DNA of 64,000 bases from JAOAPG01 sp963791575. Lineage in GTDB: Bacteria; Acidobacteriota; Terriglobia; Terriglobales; Acidobacteriaceae. Each line of letters begins with the position of its first letter. The stretch's first letter is position 1. The position numbers were made by a program, and so were the translations under genes. Of this stretch, positions 30,534-40,208 are shown one piece after another. The stretch lies in the NCBI GenBank assembly GCA_963791575.1, contig CAWBSY010000022.1, forward strand, positions 1 through 64,000, given 5' to 3'. Below the pieces are notes generated by a model. That model was not told where the DNA came from. It was given only the letters and a program-made list of their open reading frames with translations, and did no database searches.

Positions 30534-31670
30534 CTATCTGCGTTTCATCATCATGCGACAGTGACGCGCGATCTGCTTTTCTTCTTGGGTAGGAACAATC
30601 TGAACCTTCTCTGCCGTGAGGCCAAGAAATTCGAGGCCATTCGTAGCTACCGACCGAATGTGGTCGCTATGTTCTCCGATGCCGCCGGTAAAGACCAGGA
30701 GGTCTACGCCGCTCAGCAGAGCAATGTATGCACCAATCACCTTGCGCACGGAGACGGCAAAGACATCCAGCGCAAGAGCAGCTTGTGGATCATTAGAGCG
30801 GGCGCGATCTTCTAAGGCTTTCACGTCACTCTCACCGGAAGAGAGAGCGAATAACCCACTCTGATGATTGAGCAACTCTTCGAGTTCGTCTGGGCTGAGC
30901 TTCTCATTGCGTAAAAGGTAAAGAAAGACGCCAGGGTCAAGATCTCCACAACGAGTACCCATGGGAATGCCTCCCGTCGGCGTGAGACCCATGGTGGTAT
31001 CGATTGAAACTCCGTTGCGAATAGCGCAGAGACTAGCTCCATTGCCGAGGTGAGCGAAAATGGCTCGTCCTGGAAGCTCCGCACCAAAGCGATGAACTAA
31101 CGATTCGTAAGAGAGACCATGGAATCCATAGCGGCGAATACCGGCATCGAAATAGCGCTGTGGGAGTGGCAGATGCGATGCTACTTCTGGAATGGTATTG
31201 TGAAAAGCATCGTCAAAGCAGGCATAGTGTGCCGCCGAAGGGAAAATCTTCTGCGCCAACGTGATGAGCGAGAGCGCCTGGGGGATATGTAGCGGAGCGA
31301 AGTGCCTAGCGGAATGTAGTTCGTTCAGCACCTGAGGCGTAATAAGTTGATGCCTGCGGAGCTTAGGGCCGCCATGCACAACGCGATGTCCTACTGCAGC
31401 AGGTGTGGTGTGAATATGCTTCCGGATGGCAGAAGCGATGGCCGTAAGTGCGTCGGTCTGCGATTCCAATATGTCATCGCGTTGCACGAGCGATATTCCA
31501 TCGGTAGAACGTATATGCAAAGAGCCATTGCTACGACCAATTCCTTCCGCACTCCCAGTCAACAAAGACTCTTCGTCGCTACTATCTCGATAATAGACAC
31601 CAACCTTCAGCGAGGACGAGCCGCTGTTAAGTACCAAAATTAATTTGTCTCTTGGGGAAAGGGCTTCCAA
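30534..31670 (-). CDS. ackA: acetate kinase
   Basis: Converts acetyl phosphate and ADP to acetate and ATP. 378 residues, slightly short of the usual ~400, with the family motifs LNSGSSSLKVGV (start), RRYGFHGLSYESL, the phosphate-binding GNGASLCAI, and FTGGIGEHSDHIR near the end. The start is TTG at 31670, one base beyond the phosphoketolase stop (TGGCCGGGATAGCAATTG), so translation is probably coupled. Its neighbour makes acetyl phosphate; together they form the ATP-yielding end of a phosphoketolase pathway. Confidence 0.93.
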   Translation of the reverse strand: MEALSPRDKLILVLNSGSSSLKVGVYYRDSSDEESLLTGSAEGIGRSNGSLHIRSTDGISLVQRDDILESQTDALTAIASAIRKHIHTTPAAVGHRVVHGGPKLRRHQLITPQVLNELHSARHFAPLHIPQALSLITLAQKIFPSAAHYACFDDAFHNTIPEVASHLPLPQRYFDAGIRRYGFHGLSYESLVHRFGAELPGRAIFAHLGNGASLCAIRNGVSIDTTMGLTPTGGIPMGTRCGDLDPGVFLYLLRNEKLSPDELEELLNHQSGLFALSSGESDVKALEDRARSNDPQAALALDVFAVSVRKVIGAYIALLSGVDLLVFTGGIGEHSDHIRSVATNGLEFLGLTAEKVQIVPTQEEKQIARHCRMMMKRR

Positions 31671-31673
31671 TTG

Positions 31674-34059
31674 CTATCCCGGCCACTTCCAGTTGCGAAT
31701 CTCTTCTTTGTCAATACCTTCGACGTGAGCGTAATTGATGCTGTCGATGATTTGACTTTTCAACCATTCTTTAACGTGCGCGCCAATCGGGCGCAGGCGT
31801 GGAACACGGTCAATGACATCGATAGCCAGGTTAAAGCGATCCACCTGGTTGATAATGGCGAGTTCGAGTGGCGTATTGATGTTGCCCTTTTCCTTATATC
31901 CGCGTACATGCATGTTGTCATGATTTTTGCGGCGGTAGCTGAGCTTGTGGATCAACGCAGCATAGGAATGGAAGTTAAATATAACAGGCTTATCAGTGGT
32001 GAAAAGCGAATCGAAGTCGCGGTCGGAGAGTCCATGTGGATGTTCCGTATCCGGCATGAGACGGAAGAGATCGACAACATTTACGAAACGAACCTTCAAA
32101 TCAGGGAAGTGTTCTTTCAGAATCGAGACCGCGGCAAGTGATTCCATGGTTGCGATATCTCCGGCACATGCCATGACCACATCGGGATTTGCTCCATCAT
32201 CCGTAGAAGCCCAATCCCAGATGCCGATCCCTTTTGTGCAGTGCGTTATAGCATCTTCCATGTTGAGATATTGCAGGTGATCTTGTTTGTCCGCGACAAT
32301 GACGTTGACATAATCGCGGGAGCGCAAGCAGTGGTCCGTCACACTGAGCAGACAGTTCGCATCAGGCGGCAAATAGATACGGACTACATCAGGGCTCTTA
32401 TTAGTGACTACGTCGAGAAACCCCGGATCTTGATGGGTGAAGCCGTTGTGGTCCTGCCGCCAAACAAGCGAAGTGATGAGGATGTTAATCGATGGTATCG
32501 GAGCACGCCAGGCTGAGTTCGTTCTTCGATTTCTCCAGCCATTTCGCATGCTGGTTGAACATCGAGTCAATGACATGAACAAAGGCCTCGTACGTTGAAA
32601 AGAACCCGTGCCGCCCTGTAAGGACGTAACCTTCAAACCATCCTTCGAGCGTGTGCTCGCTGAGCATCTCCATAACGCGTCCCGCGACATCCAGTTCTCC
32701 ACCATCCGCGTCTTCCGGTTTGTATTCGGCGAGCCACGTCTTCTTCGAAGCAGCGTAGATCGCCGAGAGTCTGTTGGAAGCCGTCTCATCCGGACCGAAC
32801 ACTCGGAAGGAGTTCATGTTTCGCCGCATCACCTCGGCAAGAAAGTGTGCAAGCACGTCGGTTGGCGGAGCATAAATGACGCCCGGAGCTTTCATTTTGA
32901 CGGCGTAGTCACGAAAGTCTGGCAGCTCGAGTTCTTTGCGCAGCAGACCACCGTTGGCGTGCGGGTTAGCAGAGATACGTCGCGTGCCGGAAGGCGGCAA
33001 CTCTTGCAGCTCAGGGATAAGCGTTCCATTGCTGTCGAACAGCTCTTCTGGTTTGTAGCTGCGCATCCAATCTTCAACAATCTCGAGACTGCGCTTATTC
33101 GTGACCGGATCAAGCACGGGAACCTGGTGTGCACGCCAAAAATCCTCCACCTTATGGCCGTCTACTTCTTTTGGCCCGGTCCATCCTTTCGGAGAACGAA
33201 GCACGATCATGGGCCAGCGCGGACGTGTGGCGACGCGCGTCGAGCGGGCGTGTTGCTGGAGCGAACGAATTTCAAGAATGCATTGCTCCAGAGTCAACGC
33301 CATGTTCTGATGCATCGTGAGCGGGTCGTTACCTTCAACATAGTAAGGTTTGTGGCCGTAACCAGTGAGTAGCGCATCCAGCTCCTCGTGCGGGATGCGC
33401 GCGAGAATCGTAGGATTTGCGATCTTGTACCCGTTCAGATGCAACACCGGCAGGACTGCCCCATCACGAATCGGATTCAGGAATTTGTTCGAATGCCAGG
33501 AGGTCGCAAGTGGACCAGTTTCTGCTTCACCATCGCCCACCGCGACGGTAACAATGAGATCAGGATTGTCGAACGCTGCGCCGTAAGCATGAGATAGCGA
33601 GTATCCAAGCTCCCCGCCTTCGTGGATGGAACCAGGCGTTTCCGGCGTGCAGTGCGATCCTATTCCTCCAGGAAACGAGAACTGCCGGAAGAATTTAAGC
33701 ATACCCGCTTCGTCGCGGCTTTTATCAGGATAAATTTCGGAGTAGTGGCCTTCGAGATAGCAGTTGGCAAGCGTGGCTGGCGCGCCATGACCAGGTCCCG
33801 AGATATAGATGATATTTAAGTCATACTTTTTGATGAGGCGGTTCAAATGGATCCAAATTAAAGATTGACCCGGATCTGACCCCCAATGCCCTAGCAGCCG
33901 GTTCTTAATATGCTCCGGTTTCAGAGGTTCGCGAAGCAGCGGATTAGCGCGAAGATAGATCATGCCCACAGACAAATAATTGCAGGCTCGCCAATAGGCG
34001 TCTATTTTTTTCAGTTCTTCGGAAGAGAGAGCTGTTGCCGATTCGATTGTACCGGGCAT
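31674..34059 (-). CDS. xfp: phosphoketolase, Xfp type (frameshifted in this sequence)
   Basis: Thiamine-diphosphate enzyme that splits xylulose-5-phosphate and/or fructose-6-phosphate to acetyl phosphate and an aldose phosphate. Motifs: GHWGSDPGQSLIW, SGPGHGAPA, EGGELGYSLSHAYGAAFDNP, ThDP-binding GDGEAETGPLATSWHSNK, and C-terminal LVWRQDHNGFTHQDPGF. The frame breaks at the GG 32511-32512 (CC on the coding strand, one too many): removing it joins NELS to WRAPIPSINIL. Repaired length is ~794 residues, normal. ATG 34059 has CGGAGA upstream; an in-frame TTG at 34089 is less likely. Confidence 0.92.
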
Positions 34060-34192
34060 GGATGTGTTCTCCGGATAAGGCTTTGCCAAATGAAGGAGCG
34101 CAAACCACGATTGCTACTTCATCCTACACTTGGGGCTTTTCCGGAACATCTACTGCTTGTAAATTTTCTGCCGAGAAAGGAGCCACACAATC

Positions 34193-35938
34193 TTAGAACG
34201 TAAACGCGATGCCCCCGCGCACTGCTCTTGCCGACTGCACTAGATACACTGTCCGCCCGTCCTGTCCCATTACTGGAACGTATCCTTGAGCGAGCAGGTT
34301 TCTTACATCGAGTAGTGCATCCATGTGGCACGGCAGGAAGCCGGTGCCGGGAATGGGTTGTTTGAAGAAGACGTTCAAATAGGGATCCGTGCGACCCGCG
34401 GAAGCATTAAACATATCGACTGGTGTAAGCGCCTGCCCGTTGACCCAGCCATAAGAAGCGATCCAGCGAGTCTTTGCGCCCGGCACCCGGCCGCTGATTT
34501 TTCCTGAAAGACTCTGACGATTGCGAACTACTTCCGATGCGCGCGCATCCGCCAGACTTACGTCAGCTTTATCCAGATCAAGCACGCCGCCATAACTGTA
34601 ATCAGCAGTCGCGGTTATATCCGTAGCCAGCTTGCGCTGCAGCACAATCCTCATACCATGCGTGTCCAGCTCTCGCCCTTGATAGGTAAACGTTCCGGAA
34701 TAAACATCCGGCAGCGCCACTCCGCCATCGGACGAGAATTCCCCAACGCCCGTGAGCGCTGGATCCACTACGCGATCGGAATAAACTGCAAACTGTAAAT
34801 TCGTATTCGGATCAAGCCGCCGCGAAACCGAAAGCTCGTGATGGTGAGCCCGCTCGATAGCGGGTGCATAGCCGGCGATGCTCACGCGAGGTTGAGCCTC
34901 GCTCAGATCAGCGGGAGAAGAATCAAAACCTTTTTCCAGGCGAGTGTCCGGTTCAGAAGTCGCATAGCTGTACGCGACAACAGTGTTCGGCGAAACGTGA
35001 AACGCAGCCGAACCAAAGGGCCGGAACGCGCTGACCCGTCCCATGAACTGAATGGTCTGCAACTCGCTTCCGAACTGCAATTCGAGTACGTCACCCAATG
35101 TGAAGTTGTCGGAGGCAGTGAGCGCCAGCGCCTGCAAATCAGCATCGCGTAACCCAACATCCGGGGACGCCATATGGCGAACTGTCAGTGCGATCTCAGG
35201 ACTCGATCCATTGGCCAACTCACGCCTGTAAGAAGCCCGCAAAATAGTAGCGGGTGTGCTTGTGCCGTATCCCACATCCCCATGCAACGCAAGAGTTCCC
35301 GCCGAGAAAATTGATTTCTCGACTGAGAAGCCCGTGCTCATATCAGAGGTGGTACCAAAGCCTTCGGAAGGCGATCCGGCCAGGAACGATAAAGTTCCCG
35401 TCATATCGTGAAAGGCATTACTCGCTTTAGCTGAATTCGTCCGGCTTAAAGCAGGAGTATTCGCCAGCCGCAAAATAGGACGATTCCCCGCGGATCGAAG
35501 CACCCACTTCCAATCATCCGGATCATCCGTCCCACGTGCGGGCACCAGTTGCACCGCGTCGAAAAGAGTGTTCAGCGTCACGTTCAGTGACAAACTGGAT
35601 CCGGCATGCAATCCGATTTTCTCTTTCAAGGCAGGAAGAAACGAAGGAGCAGAAACTTTAATGTTGTAAGACCCGGGCAGCAAACTGTTGGCAGAGTAGA
35701 AACCGTTCTCGTCCGTAAACACCCGCAGACTGCTTACGGCGGAACCCAGCACTTCCACCAGCGCCCCCATCTGCGGAACGCCATTGCTGCTGCGAACATA
35801 TCCTGAAATTGAGCCCTGCTTGCTAGAGGAGAGACTTGCGGAAATTAAGCCCGGAGCCGAAGCTCCTTCGCCAGCCCACACCGGAAGCGCCAGGCCGAAC
35901 GCCAGCATAAAACAGCCGAGCTTATCGATCCTAGTCAA
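34193..35938 (-). CDS. outer-membrane TonB-receptor-like protein with carboxypeptidase-regulatory-like domain
   Basis: 581 residues. Signal peptide (CFMLAFGLALPVWA), then a CarboxypepD-regulatory-like beta-sandwich (~residues 40-120: GSISGYVRSSNGVPQMGALV, TDENGFYSANSLLPGSYNI), followed by a long beta-strand-rich region typical of a barrel and ending in AVRGGIAFTF, an aromatic C-terminal residue like a barrel-assembly signal. No clear plug domain or TonB box is seen, and the barrel is short for a full receptor. It lies 33 bases downstream of the GWxTD gene on the same strand, so the two are probably co-transcribed. Confidence 0.65.
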   Translation of the reverse strand: MTRIDKLGCFMLAFGLALPVWAGEGASAPGLISASLSSSKQGSISGYVRSSNGVPQMGALVEVLGSAVSSLRVFTDENGFYSANSLLPGSYNIKVSAPSFLPALKEKIGLHAGSSLSLNVTLNTLFDAVQLVPARGTDDPDDWKWVLRSAGNRPILRLANTPALSRTNSAKASNAFHDMTGTLSFLAGSPSEGFGTTSDMSTGFSVEKSIFSAGTLALHGDVGYGTSTPATILRASYRRELANGSSPEIALTVRHMASPDVGLRDADLQALALTASDNFTLGDVLELQFGSELQTIQFMGRVSAFRPFGSAAFHVSPNTVVAYSYATSEPDTRLEKGFDSSPADLSEAQPRVSIAGYAPAIERAHHHELSVSRRLDPNTNLQFAVYSDRVVDPALTGVGEFSSDGGVALPDVYSGTFTYQGRELDTHGMRIVLQRKLATDITATADYSYGGVLDLDKADVSLADARASEVVRNRQSLSGKISGRVPGAKTRWIASYGWVNGQALTPVDMFNASAGRTDPYLNVFFKQPIPGTGFLPCHMDALLDVRNLLAQGYVPVMGQDGRTVYLVQSARAVRGGIAFTF

Positions 35939-35971
35939 TCGCCACCACCCTGTGGAAGTCCAAACCTCCGG

Positions 35972-37721
35972 TTACTCCACGGCAAAGGTTGCCGAAGGAT
36001 CCACCGTCTGCTTGGAAACACTGTCGTTTACCTTGATTTGAATGCGGTAAACTCCAGGCAATAGATTGGCGGCAGCAAGAGTTTTTTGCAGGGTCACTTG
36101 GTCGCCAACATTTCCCATCTTCTCGGTCGATTCTACGGAGTGAATGACCGCCTTATTTGTCGCCGTGTTGACTATATCGTACTCGAACGTGGCGGAAGGT
36201 TTATGCGTTTTTTCGTCCACGCCCAGGTTATAAACTTGCATCCAGAAATTCACCTTCTGGTTCTTCTTGAAGGCCGATGGCTTGCCGTCCGCCGCCGAGA
36301 CACGCGGACGCACTTTCGTTTGTCCGATCACAAACATTCCCGTGCCCACGTTCTTCGCCGGCACCGGTTCCATCGCATCCGCCACAATCAGCGACGAAGA
36401 TGATAACCGGTCATCCGCAAAGTCCGGAACCTGCAAGCTTCGGCTATAAGTTCCAACCCGGTCGCCATTCACGTCCTTAACAACGACATCGATCTTGTAG
36501 TGACCGGGACGCAGAGGAACAGCCTTCCAATAAAGCTGCGAACTTTCAGTCGACTTTCGGCAATAGTTCGGCGGGAACGTCAGCTTGTACAGTGTCTTCA
36601 AAAGTCTGCGCTGTTCGTCCCGATAAAGTGGTGATCCGTCCGAAGATGTTAACCACGCCGCGCTGCACTCCATCTTTATTATTGAAAGTAATGTCGCGAT
36701 TCTTGATCTGAATCGTCACCGGAACCAGAACCGTGTCCCCGGTTACTTTCACAAAGTCGGAGCGAACATCGAACGGCATCGGATTGTAGATAATCTTGTG
36801 GCCGACAACCTCTTCCAGATCTTTGAACTTAACCGGAGGAGGAGCATTCAATTTGGCGAATTGTTCAAGCCGATCAAACTGCTTGCTCTGCAAGTTTTGC
36901 GTGCCTGGCCCAGCGCCTAACGTTTCCAGTCCGCCATTCATGCGGCTCGCCTTGGTCGACATCCCCATCTGCTCGTATAAAGTTAAGCCAGCATTCGGAG
37001 TGTGCGCGAGAGCATCTTTCTCTCCGCGATCGATAGTCATGTGATAGTCGCCGCACATGCACGTATCGACAAATTCAATAATGACTTCCTGCCCAATTCC
37101 TTCGAGATAGCGATACCGCCAGTCTTCAAAAGGAAAGGTAGAAGTCTCGCCGCCGCCCTCTTCCATCGGCCGCTCATAAGTCCCGCCCGAAGGATGAGAC
37201 TCAACCTCATCAGCCGCCCCGTACATCACATAAATGCGGCCTCGGTCGGTTTTCCAGCCGGGGATTCCGGCTGCGAAGTGCTCGTTCGCGTAGGCCATCC
37301 TGCGGTAATGCTCTTCTTTGAATTCGTTTTCTTCTGTGTCCGGGGTGGGGTCGCGGCGCTGCCAGAAGGCTTCGATAAATTGATCGCGCTCTTCGTCGTT
37401 CGAGAGCTGCTTGAATGCCTGGCGCTCTTGATCGGTGATGATCCAGCGAACGTCTTCGTCCAACCACTTCTTATAGGACTTGCCCAATTCCTGCTTGAGG
37501 GCTTTGCCGTTTGCTTTTCTCTGCTTCTCGGTAGGAGCGCGTTTGAGGGGATCTACGTCCGCAGGGGATTGTCCTTGCGTGCTTTCTGGTGCCGATTTTG
37601 CAGAGTCACTGGAAGTGTCAGACTTAGTGTCCTGCTGGGGTATCGCAAACGAAGCTATTCCAAAAAGTGCGACACACAGGCATGACGAGAAAAGCCGACT
37701 ACCAAAAGCAGAACGGGACAT
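35972..37721 (-). CDS. GWxTD-domain secreted protein (frameshifted in this sequence)
   Basis: A signal-like N-terminus (LCVALFGIASFAIP) precedes a Lys/Gln-rich linker and the GWxTD domain, here YKKWLDEDVRWIITDQERQ, with FIEAFWQRRDPTPDTEENEF and GWKTDRGRIYVMYGAADEVE; such proteins are widespread in Acidobacteriota and of unknown role. A beta-rich C-terminal half follows (KAVPLRPGHYKIDVVVKD, VYRIQIKVNDSV). The frame breaks at TTT 36555-36557 (AAA on the coding strand): removing one A joins ELLPK to STESSQLYW. Repaired length ~582 residues. Confidence 0.78.
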
Positions 37722-38303
37722 ACCGGGATACTCCTTCAGACCTTACGACTCCACACTCGCTAGTATGAATATTCTATGACTTTGGTCACCCCAAAGCAAG
37801 GCTAAGTGAAACTATTTCAATCAGCTAGCTGCACTGGACAAAGTAAAAAGAACTGTCCCGAAACCATTTATGATGTTGACCAACTGGGACCCTTCTGCTC
37901 CGGATTTCCGGCTATGGTCAAGCTATAATTGGTCTTCAATTGTTCTTGACTTGTTCTGGGCACGGCAGAATGCATCCCACTGAATGTGATGCTCAAAAGT
38001 TGGCATCGCGGGGAACTTTTTTAGCGCCGAAGCCGTATTTGGAAGCAAGGCAGGGTAGCGGCCGCATTCTTATTTAGAGGACGGAATTACCGGAAGGGCG
38101 GGGTTGGATGATAGGGTTATAACCTTCCTCGATCTGACTCGTCCAATGCAAAGCCGCCGAATCGAAGAAGTTGGGCCCTTTCGCCGAACATAAGATTCAC
38201 TCATAAAACGGTCTCGACCGGAAAACGGGAGCGTGAGTTGGCCCAACAACCGATAAACCAAGACAAAGGCTTAACCCAAGCTAACCGCAGTCAGGAGAGC
38301 AAG
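37722..38303. other. gap between divergent GWxTD and ABC ATPase genes
   Basis: About 580 bases with no supported gene. It should hold promoters for both divergent genes. Nothing beyond the ABC-gene ribosome-binding site (CAGGAG, 38295-38300) was recognised with confidence. Confidence 0.4.
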
Positions 38304-39053
38304 ATGGCCACCGCCAGCGTGATTGATATATCGAATCCAGCCGCATCGGCCGCACCCGAAGAGTGCATGATCGCGACCATCGACCTATGGAAGACCTATG
38401 ACATGGGTTCGGAGCAGCAGGTCCATGCCTTGCGCGGGGTCAATTTGCAGATTCGCCGCAACGAATATGTGGCGATTATGGGGCCTTCGGGTTCGGGCAA
38501 ATCGACGCTGATGAATTTGATTGGATGCCTCGACACTCCCAGCAAAGGCGAGTACTGGCTGAACAGCCAGCAGGTAGCTGAGCTCGATGATGATGAGCTG
38601 GCTCACATCCGCAACAAAGAAATCGGATTCGTTTTTCAGACCTTCAATCTTCTGGCGCGCGCTTCGTCGCTGCACAATGTCGAGTTGCCGCTGATTTATG
38701 CCGGCGTTCCTGCGGAGGAACGCACCGAGCGCGCGAAAGAAGCGTTGGCCTCGGTCGGCATGGAATCGCGCATGATGCACAAGCCGAACGAACTCTCCGG
38801 CGGACAACGGCAGAGAGTCGCGATTGCGCGGGCGCTGGTGAATCGTCCGTCGATTATTCTGGCGGACGAGCCGACGGGAAACCTCGACTCGCAGACCGGA
38901 AACGAAATCATGGCACTCTTCGATCGTCTGCAAGCGCAGGGAAACACCATCGTGCTGGTAACGCACGAGCACGACATCGCGGAGTACGCACATCGCGTCG
39001 TATATATAAAAGACGGAGTGGTAGAGAAAGACGAGAGGAAAGCGGGAAGGTAG
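38304..39053 (+). CDS. ABC transporter ATP-binding protein, MacB/LolD type
   Basis: 249 residues from ATG 38304, with AGGAG six bases upstream. Walker A GPSGSGKST, Q-loop FVFQTFNLLARAS, signature LSGGQRQRV, Walker B IILADEPTGNLD and the H-loop VTHEHDIA match the MacB/LolD/FtsE group, which works with a MacB- or LolCE-like permease to move lipoproteins or small molecules. No permease gene lies nearby, so the partner is encoded elsewhere. A strong terminator follows. Its last ~70 bases and terminator reappear, diverged, at 40101-40208. Confidence 0.9.
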   Translation: MATASVIDISNPAASAAPEECMIATIDLWKTYDMGSEQQVHALRGVNLQIRRNEYVAIMGPSGSGKSTLMNLIGCLDTPSKGEYWLNSQQVAELDDDELAHIRNKEIGFVFQTFNLLARASSLHNVELPLIYAGVPAEERTERAKEALASVGMESRMMHKPNELSGGQRQRVAIARALVNRPSIILADEPTGNLDSQTGNEIMALFDRLQAQGNTIVLVTHEHDIAEYAHRVVYIKDGVVEKDERKAGR

Positions 39054-39093
39054 GGCAGCTGTCAGCTCTCAGCCTTCAGCTATCAGGAAAAGC

Positions 39094-39121
39094 AAGCCCA
39101 GCCGAGTGGCTGGGCTTTTTT
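39094..39121 (+). terminator. intrinsic terminator of the ABC ATPase gene
   Basis: AAGCCCAGCC-GAGT-GGCTGGGCTT, a perfect 10-bp stem with a four-base loop and a T-run (TTTTTTGTTTT). It starts 41 bases after the stop codon. The spacer before it is a GTCAGCTCTCAGCCTTCAGC-type repeat like those in the atp cluster. Confidence 0.92.
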
Positions 39122-39144
39122 GTTTTGAGCTCGATTCCTCCGCA

Positions 39145-39976
39145 TCAATAAATGGTGTGAAGGTACGTGCCGCTGGTCGTGAACACGTGGATGAAGTTAT
39201 TCGCAAAAACGAAAGATAAACACGATTTCGGATGGAATCGACAGCAATTCCGTAAGGACAAACTGCTCCGTCGGGGATGACTGAGTTGGAAAACCTGTAT
39301 TGGGATCAACAACGTCGACTTCGCCTGCCTTTGGCACACCCAGTAGTTGCCTCTGCTATCGAATGTCGCCGCAGTTGTGGTGGCTAAGCACGTATGTATG
39401 GCGCCCGCGATTCCTGCATTAGTCAATACTTCTCCCGTAGGGTACTGAGTCCAGTGATCAGAAGATCCCAGCAGGTACCAGGCTCCATGCGTCGCGATGC
39501 ATACACGGGCACACCGGGATTGGAACTAGCGATCAACGTGCCATATGTCGAGTACATGGTGAGGTGGTCGAAATTATTGTTTACCCAAACGTCATCCAAG
39601 GCATCAATTGCTATCCTCGCGGGATTTAATATGCCATTCGTTATGGTCGAACCTGTCTTTTGCTTACCGGTGGAGTCGTATACCGTGATCGAAGAGTTGC
39701 CGTAGTTAGCGACATACAAATTGCCTTTGGAGTCGACGGCCAAAGACGCCGAGACGTTGAGCCCCGCCGTAATAGTTTTTTTGGTTTGCTGCACATAACT
39801 CGGGTTATAAACGAGGACCTGGTTGTTCCCGTAGTTCGCTACATACAAATTCCCTTTTGAATCGAGAGCGAGTCCGGTCGGCTCGTTTAGGGGGCAGCCC
39901 AAGCCTGGCAGGCGGCTAGAGTGAATAAAATGAGGAGCATCTGGGAGGTGGGTTTGAGAAAACTGGTGAGTTTCAT
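39145..39976 (-). CDS. secreted NHL-repeat-like beta-propeller protein (multiple frameshifts)
   Basis: An ATG at 39976 with AGGAAA upstream opens a signal peptide (QMLLILFTLAACQAWAAP). The mature part has at least two NHL-like repeats: LALDSKGNLYVANYGNNQVL and LAVDSKGNLYVANYGNSSIT, then weaker ones (IAIDALDDVWVNNNFDHL, ATFDSRGNYWV, IAVDSIRNRVYL). The frame changes about five times: near 39890 (one C missing from a C run), ~39440, ~39345, ~39275 and at TTTTT/AAAAA near 39210. Repaired length ~276 residues. Error is likely, but genuine decay is not excluded because the density is the highest in the window. Confidence 0.6.
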
Positions 39977-40100
39977 GTGGTTTCCTGTGAAATGGCTTGT
40001 AAGTAACGACTCCCGCTCCGCTGATTGGTTCGGAATGTTTATCGTCCTACATATATAAGCGACGTTTCGCGGAGGATCCCCTCACGGTGCAGGGATTTTT

Positions 40101-40208
40101 GGAGTACGCGCACTTGTCGTAGAGAAGGACGAAAGAAAGCGGGGAGGTAGGGCAGCTTTCAGCTCTCAGGAAACGCAAGCCCAGCCGAGTGGTTGGGCTT
40201 TTTTGTTT
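40101..40208 (+). repeat. diverged duplicate of the ABC ATPase 3' end and terminator
   Basis: GGAGTACGCGCAC, GTAGAGAAGGACGA, AAAGCGGGGAGGTAGGGCAG, CTTTCAGCTCTCAGG and the terminator AAGCCCAGCCGAGTGGTTGG all match 38988-39117 in order and orientation, with some substitutions and deletions of roughly 20 and 12 bases. The terminator stem (40177-40200) keeps its T-run and may be active, but no intact plus-strand gene precedes it. The copy contains no open frame of its own. Confidence 0.88.
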
